From: Pseudomonadota bacterium
GTDB lineage: Bacteria; Pseudomonadota; Alphaproteobacteria; Rhizobiales; Beijerinckiaceae
Assembly: GCA_023423995.1 (NCBI GenBank)
Contig: JAFAEL010000135.1
Span: forward strand, 1 to 24,237
Reading direction: 5' to 3'
DNA: 24,237 nt
The position numbers and the translations under genes were made by a program. The notes beneath the pieces are model-generated. The model ran no database searches, had not been told where the DNA came from, and saw nothing but the letters and a program-made list of their open reading frames with translations. Shown here one piece after another: positions 17,599-24,237 of the stretch (positions are counted from its first letter, which is position 1; each line of letters begins with the position of its first letter).

Positions 17599-18585
17599 AT
17601 GTTGAACAGGCGCATGGTAATCGGTTCTGCCTCGATCGCGGCAGCCGGGCTGGGTCTCGGCTCGGCCGCGGCTCAAACCGCAGTCCCGACTCCGGCGGCG
17701 GCCGTGGGTCCCGCAGCGGGGCAGGCACCCGGCTACTATCGTTACAAGGTCGCCGATATCGAGATTACCGCGATCAATGACGGCTTCGCCATGCGGCCGC
17801 TGGAGGGCTTTGTCCGGAACGCGGAGCTCGCAGACGTCAAGAAGGCGATGGCGGAGGCTTTCCTCCCGGAGAACGCCCTCCCTATCACGTTCACGACCCT
17901 CGTCGTGAAGACCGGCGGCAAGACCGTGCTGATCGATACTGGGAACGGCGATTCCGGTGCGCCGACCTCCGGCCGCTGGATGGCCAACTTCCGAGCAGCC
18001 GGCTTCGACCCCGCCCAGGTCGACACCGTCCTGATCAGCCATTTCCACGGGGACCACATCAACGGCCTGCGCCTGAAGGACGGAAACGCCGTGTTTCCGA
18101 AGGCCGAAATCATGGTGCCCGAGACGGAGTGGGCCTTCTGGATGGATGACGCGAAGATGAACTCCGCGCCGGAGGGGCTGAAGGGCGGCTTCCAGAACGT
18201 CCGGCGCGTCTTCGGCCAGGTAGCGAAGGACGTGAAGCAGTTCCAGCCGGAGAAGGAACTCGTCTCCGGGATCAGCGCCGTCGCCGCCCCCGGCCATACG
18301 CCCGGCCACGTGGCGTTCCGGATCGCCTCCGGGGGCAAGCAGTTCCTGATGGTCTCGGACATCACGAACCACCCCGCGCTGTTCGTCCGCAACCCGGCCT
18401 GGGCGGCAGTCTTCGACATGGACGCGGAGAAGGCGCGCGAGACCCGCGTGAAGATGCTCGACATGGTCGCTGCCGACCGTACTCAGGTCGCCTTCTACCA
18501 TGCGCCCTTCCCTGCCACGGGGCACATCCTCAAGGACGGCAGCAGCTTCCGCTTCGTGCCTATCCAGTGGACGCCTGCCATCTGA
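17599..18585 (+). CDS. Exported metallo-beta-lactamase-fold hydrolase, methyl parathion hydrolase-like
   Basis: A 328-residue binuclear-metal hydrolase with a Tat-like signal peptide: MLNRRMVIGS, a hydrophobic Ala/Gly run and probable cleavage after SAAAQ at about residue 26. This suggests export of a folded metalloprotein. Metal ligands are complete: SHFHGDH (His 148, His 150, Asp 152, His 153), PGHTPGH (His 233), MVSDITNHP (Asp 254) and FYHAPFPATGHI (His 301). Both the spacing and the C-terminal HAPFPATGH...FVPIQW resemble methyl parathion hydrolase and related lactonase/esterase-like members of the fold, rather than true beta-lactamases or glyoxalase II. Substrate could be a lactone, ester or organophosphate. 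A very strong Shine-Dalgarno (GGAGGGCGGGAG) supports the ATG at 17599. A terminator-like hairpin follows it, so it is probably monocistronic. Confidence 0.9.
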   Translation: MLNRRMVIGSASIAAAGLGLGSAAAQTAVPTPAAAVGPAAGQAPGYYRYKVADIEITAINDGFAMRPLEGFVRNAELADVKKAMAEAFLPENALPITFTTLVVKTGGKTVLIDTGNGDSGAPTSGRWMANFRAAGFDPAQVDTVLISHFHGDHINGLRLKDGNAVFPKAEIMVPETEWAFWMDDAKMNSAPEGLKGGFQNVRRVFGQVAKDVKQFQPEKELVSGISAVAAPGHTPGHVAFRIASGGKQFLMVSDITNHPALFVRNPAWAAVFDMDAEKARETRVKMLDMVAADRTQVAFYHAPFPATGHILKDGSSFRFVPIQWTPAI

Positions 18586-18592
18586 GTGCCCA

Positions 18593-18621
18593 CCTGCGCG
18601 GGCCCTCGTTGCCCGCGCAGG
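18593..18621 (+). terminator. Strong hairpin after the metallo-hydrolase gene
   Basis: A perfect 10-bp inverted repeat (CCTGCGCGGG / CCCGCGCAGG) with a 9-nt loop lies 7 bp after the stop codon. The stem is very GC-rich, but the tail is only CTTCTACC, a weak U-tract, so it may be an inefficient or Rho-assisted terminator or an mRNA 3' stabiliser. Confidence 0.65.
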
Positions 18622-18636
18622 CTTCTACCTCCCTGG

Positions 18637-18663
18637 TTCCAAGCGGCGCTGGGCTCGTATAAA
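18637..18663 (+). promoter_or_regulatory. Possible promoter for nadK
   Basis: TTCCAA and TATAAA are separated by 15 bp, about 60 bp upstream of the NAD kinase start. TATAAA is unusual in this GC-rich sequence, but the spacing is short and the -35 is poor. It is suggested mainly by position after the terminator-like hairpin. Confidence 0.2.
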
Positions 18664-18723
18664 GGCAGCCGCTCCGCTGCATCGCAGCGCCGGGCTTGAG
18701 CCCTCCTGACCAGAGCGGGACCG

Positions 18724-19497
18724 ATGATGGGCCGGGAGATGACGATCGCCTTCGTGGCGAGCCCGACGCCTGATGCCCAGGCCGCCTCCAGGGAGATGGC
18801 GTCCCGCTACCCTCACGTGTCGCCCGAACAGGCCGACGTCATCGTCGCGCTCGGGGGCGATGGCTTGATGCTGCAGAGCCTCCACCGCTTCATGGGACAG
18901 GCGAAGCCCGTCTACGGCATGAACAAGGGCTCGGTCGGCTTCCTGATGAACGAGTTCAAGCCGGACGGACTGATGGAGCGGCTGAGCGCGGCCCAGCGCA
19001 GCGTCGTCCACCCCCTCCTGATGGATGCGCGCGACATCGAGGGTAAGAGTCACAAGGCCTACGCGATCAACGAGGTCTCGATGCTTCGCCAGACGCACCA
19101 GGCCGCCAAGCTGAGAGTCGAGGTCGACGGGAAGATCCGGCTTCAGGAGCTCGTGGCAGACGGGCTTCTGGTAGCGACCCCGTTCGGCTCCACGGCCTAC
19201 AACCTGTCGGTGAACGGCCCGATCCTGCCGCTGAACGCGCCCCTGCTCGCCCTGACCCCGATCTCGGCATTTCGCCCCCGGCGGTGGCGCGGCGCCCTGC
19301 TTCCCGATCGGGCCAGGATCACCATCACGGTGATCGACCCGGAGTTGCGTCCCGTGAGCGCCGTCGCCGATCACACCGAGTTCAGGAAGGTCGCCTGCGT
19401 CAGCGCCTCGATGGATACGAGCATCGAGCTCGTGATGCTCCACGACCCTGGGCACGGGCTCGAGGAGCGTATCCTCGTCGAGCAGTTCGGCTACTAG
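18724..19497 (+). CDS. nadK: NAD kinase
   Basis: Phosphorylates NAD to NADP using ATP (or polyphosphate in some bacteria) in the cytoplasm, and is the sole source of NADP in most bacteria. The 257-residue length is the short alphaproteobacterial form. Motifs in order: ALGGDG (Gly 44, Gly 45, Asp 46, Gly 47), [11 protein letters not shown] at about 66-76, INEVS (Asn 116, Glu 117) and [15 protein letters not shown] for NAD binding. Two start codons stand in tandem (ATGATG) at 18724, with a third ATG at 18739 also just after a GGGAG run; the latter gives MTIAFVAS, the conserved core beginning. I keep the first. It is probably monocistronic, and its TAG stop shares CTAG with the convergent DUF2336 gene's stop. 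Confidence 0.95.
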   Translation: MMGREMTIAFVASPTPDAQAASREMASRYPHVSPEQADVIVALGGDGLMLQSLHRFMGQAKPVYGMNKGSVGFLMNEFKPDGLMERLSAAQRSVVHPLLMDARDIEGKSHKAYAINEVSMLRQTHQAAKLRVEVDGKIRLQELVADGLLVATPFGSTAYNLSVNGPILPLNAPLLALTPISAFRPRRWRGALLPDRARITITVIDPELRPVSAVADHTEFRKVACVSASMDTSIELVMLHDPGHGLEERILVEQFGY

Positions 19498-20708
19498 GCC
19501 GCCAGGGCCGATCGGGATTCCGGCCCCTCGAGCAGCATTTCGGGCGCATGGCGCATGACGATGTCGAGCGCGGCATCGTCCGCGAGATCGCTAGCGATCC
19601 GGCGTGCCTCCTCGCGGGCCGCCTCCACCTCGAAGCGGCGCAGAAGCGCAACCAGCCGGCCGGCCTGATCGGGCGGCAGATTCCCGCAGGCTGCGAGCGC
19701 CCGCTCGATCACCGTGCGCGATAGCCTTGCGCCCCTCGGCTGTCCTGAGGCTTGCCCTTCCCGCCAGGCCTGCAGCGCCGCCTCGAAGGCAGGACGGAGC
19801 GTCGGCGGCAGGCCTGCCTTCGCAAACATCGCCCGAAAACCCTGCCCGCCGGCTTCCCGGCAAAACGCCTCGACGCGCTTCGGCGAAAGCTCGGTCAGCT
19901 CGCAGAACGCGGCCTCCACGAAGCCGATCTCCCCCGAGAGAATCGCCCTGAGGACCAGCGCGGGCGTCAGCTGATCGGAGTTGCGCAGGTGAGCCACGAG
20001 CCGGCCGACATCCTCCCGCTCCGAGCGGGCCGACAGCGCCACGGTCGTGCTCTCCCGGGCCTCCCGCGCGATCCGTCCGGACCGCTCCGGGCTGAGCCAG
20101 CCGCACCCGACCACGAAGCTCTCGAGCGAACGGGCGAGTTCCGCCGCGATCGCCTGCGCGACATCCACCGGCAGGTCTGGCCGGCCGAGTAACGCCTCAC
20201 GCAGCGGGGCATGGTCCCCGTGGCGCTCCAGGATCCGGCACAGGGTCGAATGGGCGATCTCGGCGCCGGGATTGGCCGCGAGCCTGACCAGGGGCGCCGG
20301 GCGCCCGATCTCGCCGAGCGCGGCGGATACCGAGACGGAGACCGTCAGGCGGCTAGCGATCGCGCATTGCATCCCTTCGTCGCCGACGGCCGCGGCATCG
20401 ACGAGGTCGGCGTCGATGAGAACCGGAGAGCGCGCGAGAACCAGCTGCGCGACCTCTGCCACATCGCTCGACAGCGCCAGGATGATGTGGCGCGGGGCCT
20501 CATGCGCCGCGGCCAGGCTCTCCGCCATGGCGCGCCGGACGATCGGCGCGGGATCGTCGAGCATCGCGGTGAGCGCCGTCTCCGCCTCCCACCGGTCGGA
20601 CTCCGACAGGTCCGAATAGAGGAACGCCTTCGCAAGGGCGGCTGTCGCCTCCGCCCGATGCCCGGGCGATGCGCTACGCGCCCAGAGAAGGAAGCGGCGA
20701 ACGATCAT
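19494..20708 (-). CDS. DUF2336 domain-containing protein
   Basis: A 404-residue, wholly soluble, Ala/Leu/Arg-rich helical protein of the alphaproteobacterial DUF2336 family, whose function is unknown. Paired-helix, HEAT-like stretches recur at the N-terminal half (for example [20 protein letters not shown] and [17 protein letters not shown]). A conserved C-terminal half contains [20 protein letters not shown]. No signal peptide, membrane helix or catalytic motif is seen, so a scaffold or regulatory role is possible. The chosen ATG at 20708 ([11 protein letters not shown]) lies inside the end of the upstream transglycosylase gene; the 35-nt overlap suggests coupled translation. A frame extension upstream of this ATG simply shadows that gene. 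The stop overlaps nadK's stop by four bases. Confidence 0.9.
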   Translation of the reverse strand: MIVRRFLLWARSASPGHRAEATAALAKAFLYSDLSESDRWEAETALTAMLDDPAPIVRRAMAESLAAAHEAPRHIILALSSDVAEVAQLVLARSPVLIDADLVDAAAVGDEGMQCAIASRLTVSVSVSAALGEIGRPAPLVRLAANPGAEIAHSTLCRILERHGDHAPLREALLGRPDLPVDVAQAIAAELARSLESFVVGCGWLSPERSGRIAREARESTTVALSARSEREDVGRLVAHLRNSDQLTPALVLRAILSGEIGFVEAAFCELTELSPKRVEAFCREAGGQGFRAMFAKAGLPPTLRPAFEAALQAWREGQASGQPRGARLSRTVIERALAACGNLPPDQAGRLVALLRRFEVEAAREEARRIASDLADDAALDIVMRHAPEMLLEGPESRSALAA

Positions 20709-21732
20709 GGAGGATGGCCTGGGGTGACAGGGCACTCGGGTTCCGCGGGGCTGCCGGGTTGGCGGTCGCCTTGGGACGCGGCGGCGGAAGAGGGACATTG
20801 GCCGGGCCGACCGCAGCTTCGGCCGGCGCGGGCGATACAGCGGCCGGGACGGGCTCCGCCTCGATCGCGGCGCTCTGCATTCCGTTCGCTTTCGGAAAGA
20901 AGGCGACGGTCGGCGCCGCCTGGCTGGCCTGGGCTCGGTTCACCTGCCACAGCTTCGCGACGGCATCGGAGACTGGCCCGGTCCTCGCATCGGTCCGGAA
21001 GAGGCCAAGCAGCGGCGGCCCGTCGCCGGTGCGTGTGAGGGCCGGGCGCCCTGTCGCCGTGACGGTACGCGGCGCTCCCGCGGCCATGGTAGGCGGGCCG
21101 GCGGGCGCCGCGGCGCCGAGCATCGCATATAGCTCGCCCGCGCCGCGCGGCTTGCCCGCCCTGTCGAAAAAGATGGCCCGGTTCGCGGCAGCGGCTTCCG
21201 GCATGTCCTGCGCGAGCGGCCGCGATGGCTCGCTGCGGGCAGCCCGGATCAGGTCGCGTGCGCCACGCGCGCCGAGGAGATGAGCCATGTAGAGCTCGCC
21301 GCCCGTTGGCTCGCGGCCGGTCGCCGCCGTGAGGGCTTCCCGGTTCTGCTGCGTCAGTGCCCCGGCCATCATGGAGGCCAGTCGGGGGTCTTCCCGCAGC
21401 TTCAGGATGTTTTCGCGCATCGCGCCGTCAGGGACGGCGTAGCCGCCGTCGCCTCGCGACGTGATCGCCGAAGCCAAGTCCGACAGGCCGAGCTTTCCGC
21501 CCTCGCTCTTCATCAGGCCGAGCCAAGTCTGCTCGATGAACTGGAAAAGGCCGGTAGCCGAAGAGGTCGGCGCCTTCGCGCCCGGATCGAGCGCCGATTC
21601 GCGCTGGGCGGTGCTCAAGAGATACTCGAAGCTCGTACCCGTCTGCTCCGCACCCTGACGAATCGCCTCAACGACGGGCGTCGGCGCGGGAGCGCTCGCG
21701 CGGGGCTCGGCGGGCGTCGTGAAGAGGAACAT
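20674..21732 (-). CDS. Lytic transglycosylase (SLT domain) family protein
   Basis: A 352-residue protein with an N-terminal SLT lysozyme-like domain (about residues 18-160) that would cleave peptidoglycan glycan strands to 1,6-anhydro ends. The catalytic Glu 45 lies in TAQRESALDP, followed by the family's SSATGLFQFIEQTW and later GELYMAHLLGARGA. The C-terminal 150 residues are Pro/Ala-rich low complexity with no recognised domain. No signal peptide is visible in MFLFTTPAEPRASAPAP. It would therefore need a non-classical route, or the true start is upstream, although the divergent region offers little room. This SLT plus DUF2336 pairing recurs in Hyphomicrobiales, to my knowledge. It is the first gene of the two-gene leftward operon. 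Confidence 0.9.
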   Translation of the reverse strand: MFLFTTPAEPRASAPAPTPVVEAIRQGAEQTGTSFEYLLSTAQRESALDPGAKAPTSSATGLFQFIEQTWLGLMKSEGGKLGLSDLASAITSRGDGGYAVPDGAMRENILKLREDPRLASMMAGALTQQNREALTAATGREPTGGELYMAHLLGARGARDLIRAARSEPSRPLAQDMPEAAAANRAIFFDRAGKPRGAGELYAMLGAAAPAGPPTMAAGAPRTVTATGRPALTRTGDGPPLLGLFRTDARTGPVSDAVAKLWQVNRAQASQAAPTVAFFPKANGMQSAAIEAEPVPAAVSPAPAEAAVGPANVPLPPPRPKATANPAAPRNPSALSPQAILHDRSPLPSLGA

Positions 21733-21858
21733 CGAACGGGAACGAGGCCTCGAGGAGGAGGCGCGCAGGTTGCCGCGCTTATGGTAAACGAAGCCTCAAC
21801 CGCGGCGCGTGGTCAGGCCGGGACTGGCGCAATCGCCTGTCCGCGCTATCCCTATCCA
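21733..21858. promoter_or_regulatory. Divergent transglycosylase / CitE-like intergenic region
   Basis: A 126-bp gap if the right-hand gene starts at 21859. It contains the interlocking palindromes GAGGCCTC (21744-21751) and CCTCGAGG (21748-21755), next to GAGGAGGAGG, which is too far from either right-hand start to be an obvious ribosome-binding site. An in-frame ATG at 21781 exists, but the codons after it look non-coding. Promoter function is inferred from orientation only. Confidence 0.35.
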
Positions 21859-22590
21859 ATGCGCGCCGTACTGCTGGTCCACCCGACGAGCCTCGACACC
21901 ATCGACGAGGTGGTACGCTGTCAGCCCGACGCCTTCCTGCTGGACGTCGCCGGTTGCGAGCCGAAGGTCCTGCTCACCCTTGTCGGCGCGATCCGAACGC
22001 GGGAGCGTCCGGTCCTGCTCCGGATCCGTCCTTTGGCAGATGGCGGCGCAGGCGATCTGAGCTGCGCGATGCAGGCGCGCCCCGATGCCGTGTGGCTGCG
22101 GGATACGGCCGGACCGGCCCAGGTCGAGCAACTCGCATCGCGTGTTGCGGTGGCGGAAGCCGAACTCGACTTACCCGACCGGGGAACGCGCATCGTCGCC
22201 TCCATCGAGAGCGCGCGGGGCGCCCTGGCGCTGGCGCGGCTCGCAGAGGTCGGGCAGCGCCTCGCGGCCATAGCCTTGGATGCGCAGGCGCTCGCAGCGG
22301 ACCTCCGATGCCGCCCAGAGGAGCCGGGGCTCCTTCCAGCTCCGGTCCGCGCCACCCAGGCCCAGGCCGTCATCGTCGCCGCGGCATCGAACGTGCCTGC
22401 AATCGACGCGACCCAGACCCCATCGCCTCCAGAAGAATTCGCTGCAGAAGCGGCCGGCGCTGTCGCGAATGGCTTCTCCGGGAAGCTGGCCCTCGACCCT
22501 GCTCAGGTCGCAGCCCTGAGGCGCTCCGATCCTCAGCCGCCCTTCGGGCGCTGGATGGAGAACTTCGTTTCGGGGGTCGCGACGAAATAG
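21859..22590 (+). CDS. CitE/HpcH-HpaI aldolase-like protein, probable degenerate enzyme
   Basis: A 243-residue protein with the outline of a CitE-type (citrate lyase beta / malyl-CoA lyase-like) TIM barrel. It has a strand start RAVLLVHPTSLD, PDAFLLDVAG where CitE has the LDLEDA strand, LLRIRPL where CitE has the Arg-Asn/Pro strand, IVASIESARGAL (Glu 117, the metal-site Glu block), and a C-terminal SNVPAIDAT and GFSGKLALDPAQV like CitE's GFDGKxxIHPSQ. Key residues are missing: the DLEDA acids are replaced by DVAG, and the metal-ligand block normally GAEDLAADL reads LDAQALAADL. The protein is also shorter than CitE. This suggests loss of lyase activity. The start at 21859 is preferred over 21781 because third-position GC rises only there. 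Its last 58 nt overlap the flavin reductase gene. Confidence 0.75.
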   Translation: MRAVLLVHPTSLDTIDEVVRCQPDAFLLDVAGCEPKVLLTLVGAIRTRERPVLLRIRPLADGGAGDLSCAMQARPDAVWLRDTAGPAQVEQLASRVAVAEAELDLPDRGTRIVASIESARGALALARLAEVGQRLAAIALDAQALAADLRCRPEEPGLLPAPVRATQAQAVIVAAASNVPAIDATQTPSPPEEFAAEAAGAVANGFSGKLALDPAQVAALRRSDPQPPFGRWMENFVSGVATK

Positions 22591-23144
22591 TCCATGTAGC
22601 CCCCCCGCATGATGGGCCGCATGGCAGCATTGTCCACGAGACCGTCCTTGATGAAGCGATCGTCGATATGGACGCCGACCACCTGGCCCAGAACGAGGAA
22701 CTGGTCCATCTGCCGTCCATCCCGATCTTGCAGCTGGATCGTCTGAAGCCACTGGCATTCGAGGGCGGCCGGCGCTTCCGCCACGCGGGGTGGCTTGACC
22801 AGCCGCGACGGAGCGGTCGTGAGACCGGAAAAGCCAAACTCGCTTTCACCCCGCGGAAGCGGGGCCGAGGTGAGGTTCATGGCCTCGCGTGTGTCGTAGG
22901 TGGCGAGGTTGCAGACGAACTCCTTCGTCTCGTCCACGAACGCAACCGCGTCCTTGTAGCCGGAGGATGAGAACGCGACGATGAACGGGTTCTCGCCCAC
23001 CAGATTGAAGAAGGAGTAGGGCGAAAGGTTCACCTCGCCCTTTCCGTTCAGCGCCGAGATCCAGCCGATCGGGCGAGGGCCGACCAGCGCCTTCATCGGG
23101 CTATGCTTGAGGCCGTGATCGTTCTTGGTAGCGTCGTAGAACAT
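22533..23144 (-). CDS. Flavin reductase family protein (FMN-binding split barrel)
   Basis: A 203-residue soluble flavoprotein of the flavin reductase-like/DIM6-NTAB family, which binds FMN and uses NAD(P)H to supply reduced flavin or reduce a substrate. The diagnostic block is ALVGPRPIGWISALNGKG followed by VNLSPYSFFN (residues about 19-46), then NPFIVAFSSSG and KEFVCNLATYDTREAMNLTSA. The ATG at 23144 (MFYDATKNDHGL) matches the family beginning; upstream sequence in this frame belongs to the nitroreductase gene read in another frame. It lies 8 bp downstream of the nitroreductase gene, so the two form an operon of flavin-dependent reductases. Its 3' end overlaps the convergent CitE-like gene by 58 bp. 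The physiological substrate is unknown. Confidence 0.92.
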   Translation of the reverse strand: MFYDATKNDHGLKHSPMKALVGPRPIGWISALNGKGEVNLSPYSFFNLVGENPFIVAFSSSGYKDAVAFVDETKEFVCNLATYDTREAMNLTSAPLPRGESEFGFSGLTTAPSRLVKPPRVAEAPAALECQWLQTIQLQDRDGRQMDQFLVLGQVVGVHIDDRFIKDGLVDNAAMRPIMRGGYMDYFVATPETKFSIQRPKGG

Positions 23145-23152
23145 GGGATGCC

Positions 23153-23716
23153 TCAGAGTCGCGTCACAATGTCGGAGAGGTTCGGGCGCTGGCGATCTGG
23201 CGGGGTCTCCTCCGCCCGACCGATATGGATGAAGCCGGCAAGCTCCTCGTTCGGAGCAAGGCCGAGCGCACCAAGCACGCGCCGGTCGAAGCCGTACCAC
23301 TCCGTAAGCCACGAGGTGGCGTAGCCCATCAGGTTCGCCGCAACGACCAGGTTCATGCAGACCGCCCCAGCCGAGAGCACCTGCTCCCACTCGGGGATCT
23401 TCACGTGAGGACGGGCGGTCGACACGACGGCCACGACGAGCGGGGCCCGGGCGAGCCGCTTGCGCTCGGTCGCGACCCGCTGCTCGTCCGCATTCGGCTC
23501 ATCGGCCTGGAAGGCGGCCGCGATCGTCTCGCCGATCCGGTCGCGGGCCTCGCCTTCGATCACGATGAAGCGCCAGGGCGCGAGCTTGCCATGGTCAGGG
23601 ACGCGGGATGCGACCGTTAGAAGCTGCTCGAGTTCGGCAGCGGTCGGGCCGGGCCCTGTCATGAGGTGCGGCGGGACCGAGCGTCGCCGCGCCAGGAATG
23701 CCAGTTTGTCGTTCAT
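23153..23716 (-). CDS. Nitroreductase family protein, YdjA-like
   Basis: A 187-residue FMN-dependent NAD(P)H oxidoreductase of the minimal YdjA-type nitroreductase group, likely a homodimer in the cytoplasm. The FMN-contacting RRRS at about residues 10-13 opens the protein. RVPDHGKLAPWRFIVIEG follows, equivalent to YdjA's APDHKSMQPWHFFVIEG, and then WEQVLSAGAVCMNLVVAA and the closing GFIHIGR. The chosen ATG at 23716 (MNDKLAFLARRRS) has GAAGG 4 nt upstream; a longer frame start at 23821 has no family similarity. It is the first gene of the nitroreductase-flavin reductase pair. Natural substrates of YdjA-like proteins are poorly known; nitroaromatics and quinones are typical in vitro substrates of the superfamily. 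Confidence 0.93.
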   Translation of the reverse strand: MNDKLAFLARRRSVPPHLMTGPGPTAAELEQLLTVASRVPDHGKLAPWRFIVIEGEARDRIGETIAAAFQADEPNADEQRVATERKRLARAPLVVAVVSTARPHVKIPEWEQVLSAGAVCMNLVVAANLMGYATSWLTEWYGFDRRVLGALGLAPNEELAGFIHIGRAEETPPDRQRPNLSDIVTRL

Positions 23717-24007
23717 TTTACCTTCAGCCGAGGAGGAGCAGAGAAGAAGGGGCTCGCGGGACAGAACCGTCAGGTCGGCCGCGAGTGGGCCGGCAACAGA
23801 TCTCCGCCATTTCCCTGCCACTTGTCGCCGGTAGAGATCAAACCGGACAGACAGGAGCCCGGAGCCGGCGGATCAAGCGACGGCATCTCGGGGGATGGTC
23901 AGTGTCGAACGTGTCTCCGCTGGCGTCGAAATGGCGTCAAGCCCTTGCTGGACGAGGCCTGAGGGCCCGGCCGGCCAGGCCCCTCCCCTCCAGGTCACAT
24001 CACGTCA
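23717..24007. promoter_or_regulatory. Divergent intergenic region before the last gene, with GC-rich hairpin
   Basis: A 291-bp non-coding stretch between divergent genes, the longest in the window. It must hold the nitroreductase operon promoter and probably that of the right-hand membrane protein. A GC-rich structure lies at 23954-23985: GAGGCCTG pairs with CAGGCCCCTC (two-base bulge) around a loop with GGGCCC and CCGGCCGG. There is no U-tract, so it is not a typical terminator. No tRNA or riboswitch motif is recognised. Confidence 0.4.
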
Positions 24008-24237
24008 ATGCGCGCTGACTATCTTGGACCGTCCGGCGGCGGCTCCGCGCGATTTGCGACCGATGCCGACATCTCCTTCGGGGTCGAGCCGCGCGTTGCT
24101 GCCCCAAACCGGCCCTGGACGCGGCGGCAATGGGTGTTGGCCGTCATCGCAGTCGTGGTCTTCTGGGCCTGCGCCGCGCTCGCCTGGCCGCTGACCGGAA
24201 GCGTCGTTCCCTGGGATTCGAAGAACCACTTCTATCC
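24008..24237 (+). CDS. Membrane protein, N-terminal fragment cut by window end
   Basis: An open frame runs from the ATG at 24008 to the window edge, giving 76 residues. A polar, Gly/Ser-rich N-terminus of about 40 residues ends in basic and aromatic RPWTRRQW and leads into a hydrophobic helix (VLAVIAVVVFWACAALAWPL). A short periplasmic-looking VVPWDSKNHFY follows. A first helix followed by an acidic Asp-containing loop with KNHFYP-like residues is reminiscent of large polytopic GT-C-type glycosyltransferase or YfhO-like membrane proteins, but the fragment is too short to be sure. Third-position GC is high, supporting coding. No strong Shine-Dalgarno is seen. Confidence 0.65.
   Translation, partial: MRADYLGPSGGGSARFATDADISFGVEPRVAAPNRPWTRRQWVLAVIAVVVFWACAALAWPLTGSVVPWDSKNHFY

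Noticed and set aside
17599..18585. True beta-lactamase
   Set aside because: The HxHxDH fold is shared, but the PGHTPGH, Asp 254 and HAPFPATGH pattern fits the methyl parathion hydrolase/lactonase-like branch instead.
21781..21858. Earlier ATG start for the CitE-like gene
   Set aside because: The 26 codons have low third-position GC (about half) while those from 21859 are strongly GC3-rich, and family similarity begins at the later ATG.
1..24237. Mobile element, prophage, CRISPR array, tRNA or rRNA
   Set aside because: No direct-repeat arrays, transposase or integrase motifs, or tRNA-like sequences were seen on reading both strands. Composition is uniform across the window.

Overview
The window is a very GC-rich, densely packed chromosomal segment. 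Its gene content and order point to an alphaproteobacterium of the order Hyphomicrobiales (Rhizobiales). The strongest evidence is the left end, where the classic alphaproteobacterial string dgt - argS - SPOR protein is read leftward with erpA divergent from dgt. The DUF2336 protein and the Rhizobiales-style short NAD kinase fit the same placement. A member of or near Methylobacteriaceae is plausible, but no rRNA or other decisive marker is present. I see 21 protein genes (the first and last are cut by the window edges) and no tRNA, rRNA, CRISPR array, insertion sequence, prophage or integrase.

Layout. (1) 1-5079: cell-envelope and housekeeping block: SPOR-type membrane protein (partial), arginyl-tRNA synthetase, dGTPase and, divergent, the Fe-S carrier ErpA. 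(2) 5127-9504: a large exported protein of unknown function, convergent with the bifunctional-architecture malic enzyme MaeB. (3) 9610-12189: a surface-glycan style trio: a CatB/hexapeptide acetyltransferase facing a translationally coupled glycosyltransferase-2 / acyltransferase-3 pair. (4) 12339-16413: a rightward operon of an orphan LivH-type permease with an unusual N-terminal periplasmic domain, threonine ammonia-lyase and an amidase-signature hydrolase. (5) 16414-18585: an acetylpolyamine amidohydrolase-like deacetylase, divergent from an exported metallo-beta-lactamase-fold hydrolase that resembles methyl parathion hydrolase. (6) 18724-21732: NAD kinase, convergent with a DUF2336 protein / lytic transglycosylase pair. 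(7) 21859-24237: a degenerate CitE-like protein, a flavin reductase / nitroreductase operon, and the start of a membrane protein.

The most striking property is organisational. Each of the five tail-to-tail gene pairs is separated by at most 4 bp or actually overlaps (up to 58 bp), including one where the two stop codons share the palindrome CTAG. No such junction leaves room for an intergenic terminator. The genes of most biochemical interest are the CitE-like probable pseudoenzyme, the permease with a fused periplasmic domain, the unrecognised 691-residue exported protein and the methyl parathion hydrolase-like protein. I do not see a convincing new multi-gene defence, mobile or biosynthetic system. 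Most of the window is ordinary core and accessory metabolism.
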